64,000 nt of DNA from an uncultured Bacilli bacterium (lineage in GTDB: Bacteria; Bacillota_I; Bacilli_A; RF39; UBA660). Under the pieces are notes generated by a model that made no database searches, was not told the origin of the DNA, and worked only from the letters and a program-made list of their open reading frames with translations. Position 1 is the stretch's first letter, and each line of letters begins with the position of its first letter. Shown here piece by piece: positions 34,802 through 43,490 of this stretch. The DNA lies in NCBI GenBank assembly GCA_934085585.1, contig CAKOHI010000007.1, positions 1-64,000 on the forward strand, given 5' to 3'. A program made the translations under genes and the position numbers.

Positions 34802-35092
34802 ATGACTCAAGAAAAAATATTTACAGCTATAACTGAAGAAGAACTAGATAAAATATATAAAATGATATCTAAAATTGTTAAGTATTATAGATTGTTTAAT
34901 AAATCTAAATATGCTGATGAAAATGGAAAAATTAGTCAAGAAAAACTTGCTGAATTATGTAATGTTTCAAGAAGTTTAATTGCTAATATTGAAAGTATAA
35001 AAGTAAAACAAACTTTTTCTATTAGTGTTATTGCATCAATTAGTAAAATATTAAATGTGCCTTTTGAAAATTTTTTTAAAGAAATAAACTAA
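34802..35092 (+). CDS. XRE-family HTH regulator
   Basis: A 96-aa DNA-binding protein. An N-terminal helix is followed by an HTH_3 domain at ~45-92 (ISQEKLAELCNVSRSLIANIES...ISVIASISKILNVPFENFF). It is a plus-strand gene, divergent from the YlbD-like gene and convergent with parC. The target is unknown; it may control the divergent pair. SD AGGGGATATTT. Confidence 0.88.
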   Translation: MTQEKIFTAITEEELDKIYKMISKIVKYYRLFNKSKYADENGKISQEKLAELCNVSRSLIANIESIKVKQTFSISVIASISKILNVPFENFFKEIN

Positions 35093-35117
35093 AAAAAGTG
35101 GAATGCCCACTTTTTTA
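35092..35117. terminator. Bidirectional terminator between the XRE gene and parC
   Basis: AAAAAAGTGG...CCACTTTTTT forms a GC-containing stem flanked by an A-run and a T-run. It works for both convergent genes. Confidence 0.8.
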
Positions 35118-37604
35118 TATTTTGAAATCATCTATAAATGAATCAAATGATAATTGCTCTTCTTTTTTAGCTAGCTTTGGTTCTTCTTCCACAACGGGTT
35201 CTTCTATAGATTTTTTTGTTAAATCTATAAGATCCTTTTTTAAAGCAAATAAATCATAATTAAATTTAACTTGACTACCTGTTGATGATAAATCCATAAT
35301 TGGTATATCACTATTTTTAAGTTCATGAATATCTGTTTCCACTCTATAAAGATTTATATCTTTTGTTTCTGTAAGATATGAAAATAATATTTTATAATCT
35401 TTAGTTTTAGCTTTTTTAAATAGCATATTACCCTTTTTTGCTCTAGTTATCGGGGTTATATCTGATAACTTTAATCTTTTAATAGTTTTATAATTTGTAT
35501 AAATATTTAAATATTCTTGATTATTTATTGGACTTGCATAAATACAATAGTCATCTTTTAAATTTATACCTTTAACACCACTGGCTTTAGTGCCCACTAC
35601 TGGAATTTCACTGGTATTAAATCTTAATGCAAATCCATTATTTGTAACTATTAATACTTCATCTTTAGCTATATCAGCATTAATTAACTCATCATTATCT
35701 TTTAATTTAATAGATGTCATTGGTTTAGAATATCTTGTTACTTCAAAGTCTTTTAAAGCTACTTGTTTAACTAAACCATTTTTAGTAAATAAGACAACAT
35801 TCTTATTCTTATCTTTAAGTATTAAACTAGCCACTATTTTTTCTTGTTCTTTAATCATTATTGTATTACTTATGTGTTTACCTAAATCACGCCATTTAAC
35901 TTCTGGTAAAATATGAACTGGAACAAACAAATAATTTCCTAAATTAGTAAATAGTAATAAAGAATTTTTGGTTGAAGCTAGGAACCTACCTGTTACAAAA
36001 TCGCCAGGTTTAAGAGTTGTTTCATCTTCAGTTGTTTTAAAACTTTTTTGACTTACTCTTTTTACATAACCATCATTTGTTACCACTACTACTACTTTTT
36101 CATCAGGTATCATTTCTTTAACATCTACTTTTAAATCAACTATTTCATCTCTAATTTCTGTTTTACGAGCAACTGCATAGTTTTTCTTAATTTCACGTAA
36201 TTCTGATTTCATAACATTTTTTAATTTATTTTCATCTTTTAATATTTCATTACATTCTTCAATTAGTTTGGCTAATTTTTCACATTCTTCTTTTAATACG
36301 ATAATATCAGTATTTGTTAATCTATAAAGTTGTAATGTTACAATTGCTTCTGCTTGTTCTTCAGTAAATTCATATTTATTTACTAAATTTACTTTGGCAT
36401 CACTTTTATTTTTACTAGCACGTATTAATGTTATTACTTCATCTAATATTGATATAGCTTTTATTAAACCTGTTGCAATATTATAATTTTTTGTATAATA
36501 CGCTAAATCAAATTCTGTTCTTTTAGTTATAACTTCTTTTTGATGAGCTATGTAAGCATCTAATATTTCTAGAATTCCTAAAGTCTTCGGAGTTCTATTT
36601 ACTATAGCTACACAGTTATAATTATAAGATATTTGTAAATCAGTATTTTTTAATAAAAACTTCATTATAACATCTTTATTAGCATTTGGTTTTAAATCAA
36701 TTGCTATTCTTATACCTGTTCTATCTGTTTCATCACGAACTTCTGAAATGCCTTCGATCTTTTTATCAATTCTCAAAGCTTCGATTTTAGCAACACAGGC
36801 TTGTTTATTAATTTCAAAAGGAATTTCTGTTATGATTATTTGTTCTTTTCCTTTTTCTTTTACAAATTCATATTTGGCTTGCACTATTACTTTGCCACGA
36901 CCAGTTTTAAAAGCATCAATAATGCCTTGTTTACCGAATGCTATACCACCGGTTGGAAAATCTGGTCCTTTAACTATTTCTAAAATTGTATCTAAATAAC
37001 AATTTGGTGAATCTATTCTTTTGATAGTAGCATCAATTATTTCTCCGAGATTATGAGGAGGGATGTTTGTTGCATATCCGGCTGAAATACCACTTGTTCC
37101 ATTTACAAGTAAATTGGGAAATTTAGCTGGCAAGACAGTTGGCTCTAAAAATCTATCATCAAAGTTTGGGGCCCAAGCTACGGTTGATTTATCTAAATCT
37201 TTTAAAAGCTCGCCACTTATTTTAGATAGTCTTGCTTCAGTATAACGGTATGCTGCAGGTCCATCACCATCCATAGAACCATTATTACCATGGATATCTA
37301 CGAGAATATGATTTTGTTTCCACCATTGACTCATTCGAACCATTGCATCATAAACTGATGAATCTCCATGAGGATGGAATTTACCTAGAACATCTCCGAC
37401 GGTTGCTGCACATTTTATATATCCTTTTTCTGAAGTATTTCCAGCTTTATACATTGCATAAAGAATTCTTCTTTGAACTGGTTTTAACCCATCTCTAACA
37501 TCAGGTATAGCTCTATCTTGAATAATTTCTTTGGCATATGCTGCAAATCTTAAAGACATTATCTCTTCTAAACTATAATCTTCTATTTTTTTTATTACGT
37601 CCAT
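35115..37604 (-). CDS. parC: DNA topoisomerase IV subunit A
   Basis: Decatenates daughter chromosomes with ParE. The 829-aa protein has catalytic Tyr121 in AAYRYTEARL and the quinolone-determining HPHGDSSVYDAM (Ser82, Asp86, both in the sensitive form). It also has the coiled-coil tower and a C-terminal beta-pinwheel of degenerate repeats (VTNDGYVKRVSQKSF, FTKNGLVKQVALKDF). The lack of a GyrA-box QRRGGKG in the last domain argues for ParC rather than GyrA. It starts 9 bp after parE. Confidence 0.92.
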   Translation of the reverse strand: MDVIKKIEDYSLEEIMSLRFAAYAKEIIQDRAIPDVRDGLKPVQRRILYAMYKAGNTSEKGYIKCAATVGDVLGKFHPHGDSSVYDAMVRMSQWWKQNHILVDIHGNNGSMDGDGPAAYRYTEARLSKISGELLKDLDKSTVAWAPNFDDRFLEPTVLPAKFPNLLVNGTSGISAGYATNIPPHNLGEIIDATIKRIDSPNCYLDTILEIVKGPDFPTGGIAFGKQGIIDAFKTGRGKVIVQAKYEFVKEKGKEQIIITEIPFEINKQACVAKIEALRIDKKIEGISEVRDETDRTGIRIAIDLKPNANKDVIMKFLLKNTDLQISYNYNCVAIVNRTPKTLGILEILDAYIAHQKEVITKRTEFDLAYYTKNYNIATGLIKAISILDEVITLIRASKNKSDAKVNLVNKYEFTEEQAEAIVTLQLYRLTNTDIIVLKEECEKLAKLIEECNEILKDENKLKNVMKSELREIKKNYAVARKTEIRDEIVDLKVDVKEMIPDEKVVVVVTNDGYVKRVSQKSFKTTEDETTLKPGDFVTGRFLASTKNSLLLFTNLGNYLFVPVHILPEVKWRDLGKHISNTIMIKEQEKIVASLILKDKNKNVVLFTKNGLVKQVALKDFEVTRYSKPMTSIKLKDNDELINADIAKDEVLIVTNNGFALRFNTSEIPVVGTKASGVKGINLKDDYCIYASPINNQEYLNIYTNYKTIKRLKLSDITPITRAKKGNMLFKKAKTKDYKILFSYLTETKDINLYRVETDIHELKNSDIPIMDLSSTGSQVKFNYDLFALKKDLIDLTKKSIEEPVVEEEPKLAKKEEQLSFDSFIDDFKI

Positions 37605-37613
37605 TTAAACCAC

Positions 37614-39521
37614 CTATTCCGCTCTATAACTATCTTCGAGAGTAAATTCAACATTTTCATTTATCCACTCTTTACGAGGTTCAACTTTATCTCCCATTAA
37701 AACTTGAACTCTTTTTTCTGCTAGGGCTGCATCTGTAATTCTTACTCTAATTAAGCTACGAGTTTCTGGGTCCATTGTTGTTTCCCAAAGTTGATCAGGG
37801 TTCATTTCTCCTAAACCTTTGTATCTTTGAATACTATATTTTCCCGTATTATTTAACTTAATTTCATTTAATTCATCATCACTATAAGCATAAAATCTTT
37901 TTTTACCATAATCTAGCTTATATAGTGGTGGCATGGCAATGTAAAGCTTTCCATTTTCAATTAAGCCACGCATGTATCTATAGAAAAATGTAAGTAGTAA
38001 GATTTGAATGTGGGCTCCATCAACATCGGCATCTGTCATGATTATTACTTTATCATAATTAGATTCTGTGGCATCAAATTCTTGACCAATACCTGCACCA
38101 ATAGTGTGTATTAATGTGTTTATTTCTTCATTTTTAATTAACTCATCTAAAGATGCTTTTTCACTATTTATAACTTTACCTTTTAAAGGTAATATTGCTT
38201 GGAACTTTCTATCTCTACCACTTTTAGCTGATCCACCGGCTGAATCTCCTTCGACAATAAATAATTCGTTTATTTTAGGATTTTTACTTTGAGCCGGAGC
38301 AAGTTTCATTGATAAATTTTTTTCGATTTTATTTTTATTTTTACCATTTCTTGCATCTTCTCTAGCTTTTCTAGCTGCTTCACGTGCTACTTTACTTTTC
38401 ATCGCTTTATCCAATATCGTTGATGCAACTTCTTTATTTTCTTCAAGGAAGAATTTTAAAGATTCATATGTAATACTTTCTGTTACACTTCTAGCTTCTG
38501 GGGTACCAAGTTTTCCTTTTGTTTGCCCTTCAAATTGTAGTAATTCTTCTGGTATTTTTAAACTTATAACTGCTGATAAACCTTCACGAACATCTGATCC
38601 ATCTAATGAACCATCTTTGGATTTAAAAATATTGTTATTTTTTGCATAATCATTAAATGCTTTAGTAATACCAGTTTTAAAACCTACTTCATGAGTTCCT
38701 CCATCAGAAGTTTTAACGTTATTTACAAATGATAAAATATTTTCATTATATGTATCTGTATATTGCATTGCCACATCTACTTCAATTTTACTTTTTGTAT
38801 TACCGAAATTAATTACTTTATGTAAAGTGTTTTTACCTTCATTCATGTATTTGATAAAACTAGTTAAACCATTTTCATAATGGAATTTTGCTTGATGACC
38901 GTCTTCTTCATCGATAACCTCGATAGTAAGCCCACTTAATAAAAAGGCTGATTCTTGCATTCTTTCACAAATTGTTGTATATGAAAAATTACAATTTTTA
39001 AATATTGTATCATCTGGCAAAAATTTTACAATTGTTCCAGTTTTATTACTTTTTCCAACAGTATGAAGTGGAGTTTTAACATGTCCCCCATTTTCAAATT
39101 CAATTGATGAAATAAGGCCATCACGATAAATAACTACTTGCATTTCTTTTGATAAGGCATTAACTACACTAGCACCAACACCATGAAGACCTCCGGAAAC
39201 TTTATAACCCGCTTCAGTAAATTTACCACCGGCATGAAGTATTGTATAAATAACTTCCGGTGTACTTTTTCCAGATGCATGCATTCCAATTGGAACTCCA
39301 CGGCCATTGTCCGCTACTGTTATACTTTTATCTTTATTTATAATTACTTTAATATAATTACCATATCCATTTATTACTTCATCTATTGCATTATCTACAA
39401 TTTCCCAGACTAAATGGTGCATACCTCTTTTATCAGTTGATCCAATATACATCCCTGGTCTTTTTCGAACTGCTTCTAGACCTTCAAGAATTTTAATCGA
39501 TGACTCATCATAATTTGCCAT
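37614..39521 (-). CDS. parE: DNA topoisomerase IV subunit B
   Basis: The ATPase subunit: GHKL domain with the ATP-binding EIVDNAIDE, DNGRGVP and GGLHGVGASVVNAL, transducer, TOPRIM with EGDSAGGSA and DADVDGAHI, and the C-terminal QRYKGLGEMNPDQLWETTMDP. Motif details (HHLVWEIVDNAIDE, MHASGKSTPEV) fit ParE better than GyrB. The start was chosen at the ATG 39521 (SD GATAAGGAAT), giving MANYDESS; an in-frame GTG four codons upstream lacks spacing to an SD. 635 aa. Confidence 0.92.
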   Translation of the reverse strand: MANYDESSIKILEGLEAVRKRPGMYIGSTDKRGMHHLVWEIVDNAIDEVINGYGNYIKVIINKDKSITVADNGRGVPIGMHASGKSTPEVIYTILHAGGKFTEAGYKVSGGLHGVGASVVNALSKEMQVVIYRDGLISSIEFENGGHVKTPLHTVGKSNKTGTIVKFLPDDTIFKNCNFSYTTICERMQESAFLLSGLTIEVIDEEDGHQAKFHYENGLTSFIKYMNEGKNTLHKVINFGNTKSKIEVDVAMQYTDTYNENILSFVNNVKTSDGGTHEVGFKTGITKAFNDYAKNNNIFKSKDGSLDGSDVREGLSAVISLKIPEELLQFEGQTKGKLGTPEARSVTESITYESLKFFLEENKEVASTILDKAMKSKVAREAARKAREDARNGKNKNKIEKNLSMKLAPAQSKNPKINELFIVEGDSAGGSAKSGRDRKFQAILPLKGKVINSEKASLDELIKNEEINTLIHTIGAGIGQEFDATESNYDKVIIMTDADVDGAHIQILLLTFFYRYMRGLIENGKLYIAMPPLYKLDYGKKRFYAYSDDELNEIKLNNTGKYSIQRYKGLGEMNPDQLWETTMDPETRSLIRVRITDAALAEKRVQVLMGDKVEPRKEWINENVEFTLEDSYRAE

Positions 39522-39604
39522 ATTCCTTATCACTTCCTAGACCATTATAACAAGAAAGATGAAAAAAAATCAACTTTAAACTTGATTTTAACCGCAATTT
39601 AAGA

Positions 39605-39646
39605 AAAAAGTTTAGATTTTTCTGCAATCTAAACTTAATCTTTTTA
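39605..39646. terminator. Strong bidirectional terminator
   Basis: AAGTTTAGATT (39608-39618) pairs with AATCTAAACTT (39626-39636), an 11-bp perfect stem with A- and T-runs outside. It ends the 196-aa membrane protein gene. Confidence 0.8.
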
Positions 39647-39675
39647 AATTATAATATGTGTTTTTTTGAAATATT

Positions 39676-40266
39676 TTAATTCTTTGGATGTTTCCTTGTT
39701 AATTTCATCACTTTTACTTTGCCTAAATCTACATTTAAAACTTCACTAGTATTTTTAGTAAAACTAGACTCAACACGATAATTTTTTGTATCTGATTCAA
39801 CCTTATATTTTGCTTTTTCTTTTAAATTTACTAATTTATATATTAATTGCAATCTTTCTTCTTCTAAAGATTTTATACTTGAATTTAATTTCTTATTTTC
39901 CTTATATCTGCCAATTCTGGTACCACATATTGCAGTAGTTATTGCTTTAAAAACTGCATAAAATCCTGTTAACAAATAAATCAATAATTGTGTTGATACA
40001 ACAGGAAATATTGCTATAGCTAGCATAATTAAACCAACAATAATTACAAGATTACAAAGTTCACCATTTATTGTCCTTTCTTTATTATCAATTAATTTTT
40101 CTTTAGCAGCTATTAATTCTTGATTTAAATTTTCTAACTCATTTTCTTTTAATAAAATATCTTGAAATTCGCAATTGGTTTCACTTTTTGTAACAACTTT
40201 AATTTCACCATTTTCATCACTAACTATTCCATAATTATCGTTAATCTGACTTAAATATTCATTCAT
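39676..40266 (-). CDS. Two-helix membrane protein with coiled coil
   Basis: A 196-aa protein: polar N-terminus, coiled coil (~35-68, KENELENLNQELIAAKEKL), two adjacent membrane helices (~70-113), a second coiled coil (~122-150) and a charged tail. The arrangement suggests a membrane hairpin with both ends in the cytoplasm. The family was not recognised. It is monocistronic with SD TATGGAGGTTTACA and a terminator after it. Confidence 0.8.
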   Translation of the reverse strand: MNEYLSQINDNYGIVSDENGEIKVVTKSETNCEFQDILLKENELENLNQELIAAKEKLIDNKERTINGELCNLVIIVGLIMLAIAIFPVVSTQLLIYLLTGFYAVFKAITTAICGTRIGRYKENKKLNSSIKSLEEERLQLIYKLVNLKEKAKYKVESDTKNYRVESSFTKNTSEVLNVDLGKVKVMKLTRKHPKN

Positions 40267-40329
40267 TGTAAACCTCCATATAAATTATATTAGCACAAGA
40301 ATTACTATTGTCAAGTTTTATACGTCCCA

Positions 40330-40352
40330 ATAAAAAAGGACTTTTTCAGCCC
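40330..40352 (-). terminator. Terminator of the NatAB-like operon
   Basis: On the minus strand AAGGGCT-loop-AAGTCCTT, including one G-U pair, then TTTTTT. It adjoins the permease stop. Confidence 0.65.
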
Positions 40353-41630
40353 TTAATTCTTCATTGATTTAAATACTCTATTCCATACCTTATCTGTTGA
40401 ATAGTTTAAGATACCATTTTTATATACTTTTAATCCTTTTTTAAGAAGAATGTAAATAAATAAAACCATTATAATTATTGATATAAATATTTCAAATACT
40501 GATATTTCTCCGATTATATATAAAGTTGGAGTTAAGAATGCTGATAAGAATGGAATGTAAGATAGTACATGTATTAAAGTTGAACCACTAAACATTGATG
40601 CAGTAATTGATAAGTAATAACCCACAACCGAGATAAGCATTACTGGTGATTGTAATTGATTAAAATCTTCAATATTTACTGTCATTGATGCAAGTATTCC
40701 TGATAAAATTGAATAAGCAAAGAATGATAAAAGCATTAATATTAAAGTTGTTGGTACAAGGATTAATAATTTATCTGTTAAAATTGATAAATCTAAATTT
40801 CCAATAATTGAACTTATAAAGTTTAATGCTGATGTACCAGTAACTAATTTATTTACTAATAGGCCTAATCCTGCAAAAACTATTAATAATAATCCTTGTG
40901 TTATTACAAAAATGTTACTAGCTAATACTTTTGAAAATAAATGTATTTTAGGACTAACATTTGATATTATAATTTCCATACTTCTTGTAGTTTTTTCTTC
41001 ACATATTTCTCCGCCGACCATTTGAACTAGAAATACCACTAGCATAAAAAACGGTAAAATTATTGTTGGGAATACACTAGTCATAACTATATTCATATTT
41101 TCATCAATGCTTGCTTCATCATTTAATATTGTTCTATCAATTTTAGCTGGAGCTGAAATATTGGCAAGTATTTCAGGATTCATGTTTGTTTTTATCATAC
41201 CAAGGGTAGCTTTTGATGTATTTATTGCACTAGTTATTTCTTGATATATTCCATTGTCAATTGTGTTATTGCTAATTATTTCACTAGTTAAATATTCTGT
41301 ATTATTTTCATTTAAAACTACTATAATTTCTGAATCTTTTAAATCTTTTTCTAATTCATCTTTTGTTTTTGAAGTTTGTTCAATCTTTATTAAATTATCT
41401 TCATCTAAAGAATTTAGAGTTACTTCAAAATAATTATATGTATTTGAATTATCTATTACATAAACTGTTAAGTTATCAGAAAAATCTCCGCCGAAGAATT
41501 TCACTATCGAGTTAATATTTATTATACCTATTATTGCTAGTGCTAATATAATATTAGTTACTAAAAACCATTTTGAACCTATTTTTTTCTTTAAACTAAC
41601 ACGAGTTAAATACCAAAATTTCTTATTCAT
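40353..41630 (-). CDS. ABC-2 type exporter permease (NatB-like)
   Basis: A 425-aa permease: one N-terminal membrane helix, a ~150-residue extracytoplasmic domain (SDNLTVYVIDNSNTYNYF, NENNTEYLTSEI), then five C-terminal helices including GGEICEEKTTRSMEIIISNV, typical of the NatB/ABC2_membrane_3 group. The start was moved to the ATG at 41630, which has GGAGGTAAAA, instead of an in-frame ATG 11 codons earlier lying inside the ATPase gene. Probably exports sodium or a drug/peptide; the substrate is unknown. Confidence 0.88.
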   Translation of the reverse strand: MNKKFWYLTRVSLKKKIGSKWFLVTNIILALAIIGIININSIVKFFGGDFSDNLTVYVIDNSNTYNYFEVTLNSLDEDNLIKIEQTSKTKDELEKDLKDSEIIVVLNENNTEYLTSEIISNNTIDNGIYQEITSAINTSKATLGMIKTNMNPEILANISAPAKIDRTILNDEASIDENMNIVMTSVFPTIILPFFMLVVFLVQMVGGEICEEKTTRSMEIIISNVSPKIHLFSKVLASNIFVITQGLLLIVFAGLGLLVNKLVTGTSALNFISSIIGNLDLSILTDKLLILVPTTLILMLLSFFAYSILSGILASMTVNIEDFNQLQSPVMLISVVGYYLSITASMFSGSTLIHVLSYIPFLSAFLTPTLYIIGEISVFEIFISIIIMVLFIYILLKKGLKVYKNGILNYSTDKVWNRVFKSMKN

Positions 41631-42519
41631 TTTTACCTCCAACATAATGGATAAATATTTCATTTAATGGGGCATCTGCTACAACATATTTAGAAATATT
41701 TGTATTTTTAATACTATCAAATACTTTTGGGGCAACTTCTATATTTTCGATATGAACAACTATTTCATTGGCTTTTTCTTCAATACTTGTTACACCTTTT
41801 ATTTTAGAAATATCATTTACTTTGATGTTTTCTCCCTTTATTAAAATGTTTTTCTTGGCATAATTTTCTTTTATTTCATCAAGGCTTCCATTTAATATAG
41901 CTTTGCCGTGAACTAGTATTATTAATTGTTCACAAAAGTCTTCGATATATTCCATTTGATGTGATGAAAATATGATAGAGCATCCCTTTTTTTGTAACTC
42001 TTTAACAGCATTTTTTAATAAACCAACATTTATTGGGTCAAGTCCTGTGAATGGTTCATCTAATATAAGTAGTTTTGGTTCATTTATAACGGCAGATATA
42101 AATTGAATCTTTTGTTGATTTCCTTTGGATAGTTCTTTTATCTTTTTAAATTTATATTCTGTTATTCCAAATTTTTCTAGCCAATAATCTAACTTTTTAT
42201 CAATGTCTTTTTCATCCATGCCTTTTAAAACACCATAATACTCAATCATTTCTTTAACAGTTAGTTTGGTAAGTAGACTTCTTTCTTCAGTAACAAAACC
42301 TATCTTATCAGTTTCTTTGTAATCAATTTTCTTTCCATTTAAAGTAATTTTTCCTTTGTCTGGTTCAAGTAATCCCATTATCATTCTAAATGTTGTAGTT
42401 TTACCTGCACCATTTTCACCAAGTAGGCCAAAGATTTCTCCATCTTTAACAGTAAAAGATAAGTCATCTACCGCTACTAGGCTTCCATATGTTTTTCTTA
42501 CATTTTCTAATTTTAACAT
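41623..42519 (-). CDS. ABC transporter ATP-binding protein (NatA-like)
   Basis: A 298-aa NBD: Walker A GENGAGKTTT, signature LSKGNQQKIQFISAV, Walker B LLILDEPFTGLDPINV, H-loop FSSHQ, and a C-terminal extension of ~90 residues. The LSKGNQQKIQ form of the signature is characteristic of NatA-type subunits. The start is set at 42519 (MLKLENVRKTYG) with GAGGTTAAT as SD. Its stop overlaps the permease ATG by 8 bp. Confidence 0.92.
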   Translation of the reverse strand: MLKLENVRKTYGSLVAVDDLSFTVKDGEIFGLLGENGAGKTTTFRMIMGLLEPDKGKITLNGKKIDYKETDKIGFVTEERSLLTKLTVKEMIEYYGVLKGMDEKDIDKKLDYWLEKFGITEYKFKKIKELSKGNQQKIQFISAVINEPKLLILDEPFTGLDPINVGLLKNAVKELQKKGCSIIFSSHQMEYIEDFCEQLIILVHGKAILNGSLDEIKENYAKKNILIKGENIKVNDISKIKGVTSIEEKANEIVVHIENIEVAPKVFDSIKNTNISKYVVADAPLNEIFIHYVGGKNE

Positions 42520-42577
42520 ATTAACCTCATTTCTTAACAACATTATATTACAAAATGTCCTAGAAAAAAAGAAAATT

Positions 42578-42606
42578 TAAAAAAATCTAGAGTTTTTATC
42601 TAGACT
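42578..42606 (-). terminator. Hairpin with T-tract upstream of the NatA-like gene
   Basis: TCTAG and CTAGA arms surround a 9-nt AT loop, followed on the minus strand by TTTTTTT. It would stop minus-strand transcription arriving from the toxin/antisense region. Confidence 0.5.
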
Positions 42607-42821
42607 ATATCAACAATAAGAATTATTTTAATGTGTTCGTGTTAAAAGTCACACATTTGCACGTCGATATATGATATGTTATGTCAAATTTAATTACAAC
42701 TAAAAATAAATATGTTTAATAGCATATCGTTATCCATAAAGTGGTAGTGCCTACTTTCATTTTGGTTGATCTCTATACCTGGTTATTTTTAATCAGGGGG
42801 AGAAAGGGCAAGGTGACAGTT

Positions 42822-42898
42822 ATGAAAGAAGAGAAATATAATGGACTCTTTTAGTAATTATAATCTTATTATTAGTTATTATTTTAAAATTTATATAG
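42822..42898 (+). pseudogene. Degenerate holin-like type I toxin ORF
   Basis: After GGGCAAGGTGACAGTT an ATG opens MKEEKYNGLF and stops at TAG. The next frame carries a pure membrane helix with a basic end (LVIIILLLVIILKFI). One extra T in the TTTT run would fuse them into a 25-aa charged-plus-helix peptide, the layout of small holin-like type I toxins. Two stable hairpins and an opposing promoter follow at once, as in such loci. As read, the toxin is broken, or the assembly has a 1-nt error. Confidence 0.45.
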
Positions 42899-42904
42899 GA
42901 AAAA

Positions 42905-42976
42905 GACACTAACCATACCGGTGTAGTGTCACAAAACAATGTAGGCATTACCCACTTTTGGGTAACCTTACATTGT
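42905..42976. ncRNA. Two strong hairpins, likely toxin mRNA 3' end overlapping an antisense RNA
   Basis: GACACTA (42905-42911) pairs with TAGTGTC (42924-42930), extended by an inner ACC/GGT. A second hairpin pairs ACAATGTA (42936-42943) with TACATTGT (42969-42976), with inner TTACCC/GGGTAA. The region would be transcribed both ways, which is the usual shape of type I toxin-antitoxin 3' overlaps. Confidence 0.5.
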
Positions 42977-42977
42977 T

Positions 42978-43007
42978 ATTATACACAAAAATTTATATAA
43001 ATATCAA
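42978..43007 (-). promoter_or_regulatory. Candidate antisense-RNA promoter TTGATA-N18-TATAAT
   Basis: On the minus strand TTGATA (43002-43007), 18 bp, then a consensus TATAAT (42978-42983). No minus-strand protein gene follows before the NatA-like gene, so the product would be an RNA antisense to the toxin-like transcript. Confidence 0.55.
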
Positions 43008-43094
43008 TACAATTCAATATAAATAAATTTTCTTTGGTAAGTTTCGTATTCATAGCAACACTTTTTAACAAAATTAGAACCTGCTTTTTTCATT

Positions 43095-43118
43095 AAAAAA
43101 AGAGGTTTCCCTCTTTTA
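43095..43118 (-). terminator. Terminator of the YjcZ-like pair
   Basis: AAAAGAGG-GAAA-CCTCTTTT on the minus strand with a trailing T-run; it overlaps the stop codon. Confidence 0.8.
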
Positions 43119-43238
43119 ATAGAATGCTCCACCCCAGATTATAGCAAGTAAGATGAATAGTATTAAAACTATAAACGCATAACTAGCTGTAAAATTGTTT
43201 CCTCCGGTGTTGTCGCAGTCTTTTTTACAACAACTCAT
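43116..43238 (-). CDS. YjcZ-like small membrane protein (40 aa)
   Basis: AAGGAGGTTTAAACA precedes the ATG. The peptide starts MSCCKKDCDNTGGNNF and continues into one hydrophobic helix (YAFIVLILFILLAIIWG) ending AFY. Gly/Asn-rich start plus a FxxIVxLFILL helix matches the YjcZ/SscA family of sporulation-associated micropeptides. It probably forms an operon with the similar gene 30 bp upstream. Confidence 0.7.
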   Translation of the reverse strand: MSCCKKDCDNTGGNNFTASYAFIVLILFILLAIIWGGAFY

Positions 43239-43268
43239 TGTTTAAACCTCCTTAATATATTAAAAAAC

Positions 43269-43355
43269 TTAAATAAATGCCCCTACTATGATGATTAAAA
43301 GAATGAATAATACTAAAATTATAGCAGCTCCAAGGCCATTTCCACAGTGATTCAT
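43269..43355 (-). CDS. YjcZ-like small membrane protein (28 aa)
   Basis: A strong SD AAGGAGGAAAGTTTT precedes the ATG. The peptide is MNHCGNGLGAAIILVLFILL followed by a short hydrophobic end with VGAF. This is the YjcZ pattern: a short Gly-containing head and a single helix ending VGA-F. A CATAAAATA element 35-43 bp upstream may be its -10 box. Confidence 0.7.
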   Translation of the reverse strand: MNHCGNGLGAAIILVLFILLIIIVGAFI

Positions 43356-43389
43356 AAAACTTTCCTCCTTTATTTTGTCTTTTCACTAG

Positions 43390-43398
43390 TATTTTATG
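43390..43398 (-). promoter_or_regulatory. CATAAAATA element, possible mother-cell sigma -10 box
   Basis: Minus strand CATAAAATA, with an AC dinucleotide 16 nt upstream. This fits the SigK pattern AC-N16/17-CATAnnnTA. Similar elements precede the CotY/Z-like gene and the 77-aa gene. Confidence 0.35.
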
Positions 43399-43440
43399 GT
43401 ATATTTTTTATTGTGTGAGGGCAAAAAATACTTAAAAACG

Positions 43441-43469
43441 TTGTAAATTAGGAAAATAATTGTTATAAT
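43441..43469 (+). promoter_or_regulatory. prsA promoter TTGTAA-N17-TATAAT
   Basis: TTGTAA (43441-43446), 17 bp, consensus TATAAT (43464-43469). The AAGGAGAGATAAT SD and prsA ATG follow about 20 bp later. Confidence 0.75.
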
Positions 43470-43490
43470 GTCTACATAAGGAGAGATAAT

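Noticed and set aside
43004..43093. 29-codon minus-strand ORF beginning MKKAGSNFVKKCC
   Set aside because: It follows the YjcZ-pair terminator directly, has no SD, and runs over the candidate antisense promoter.
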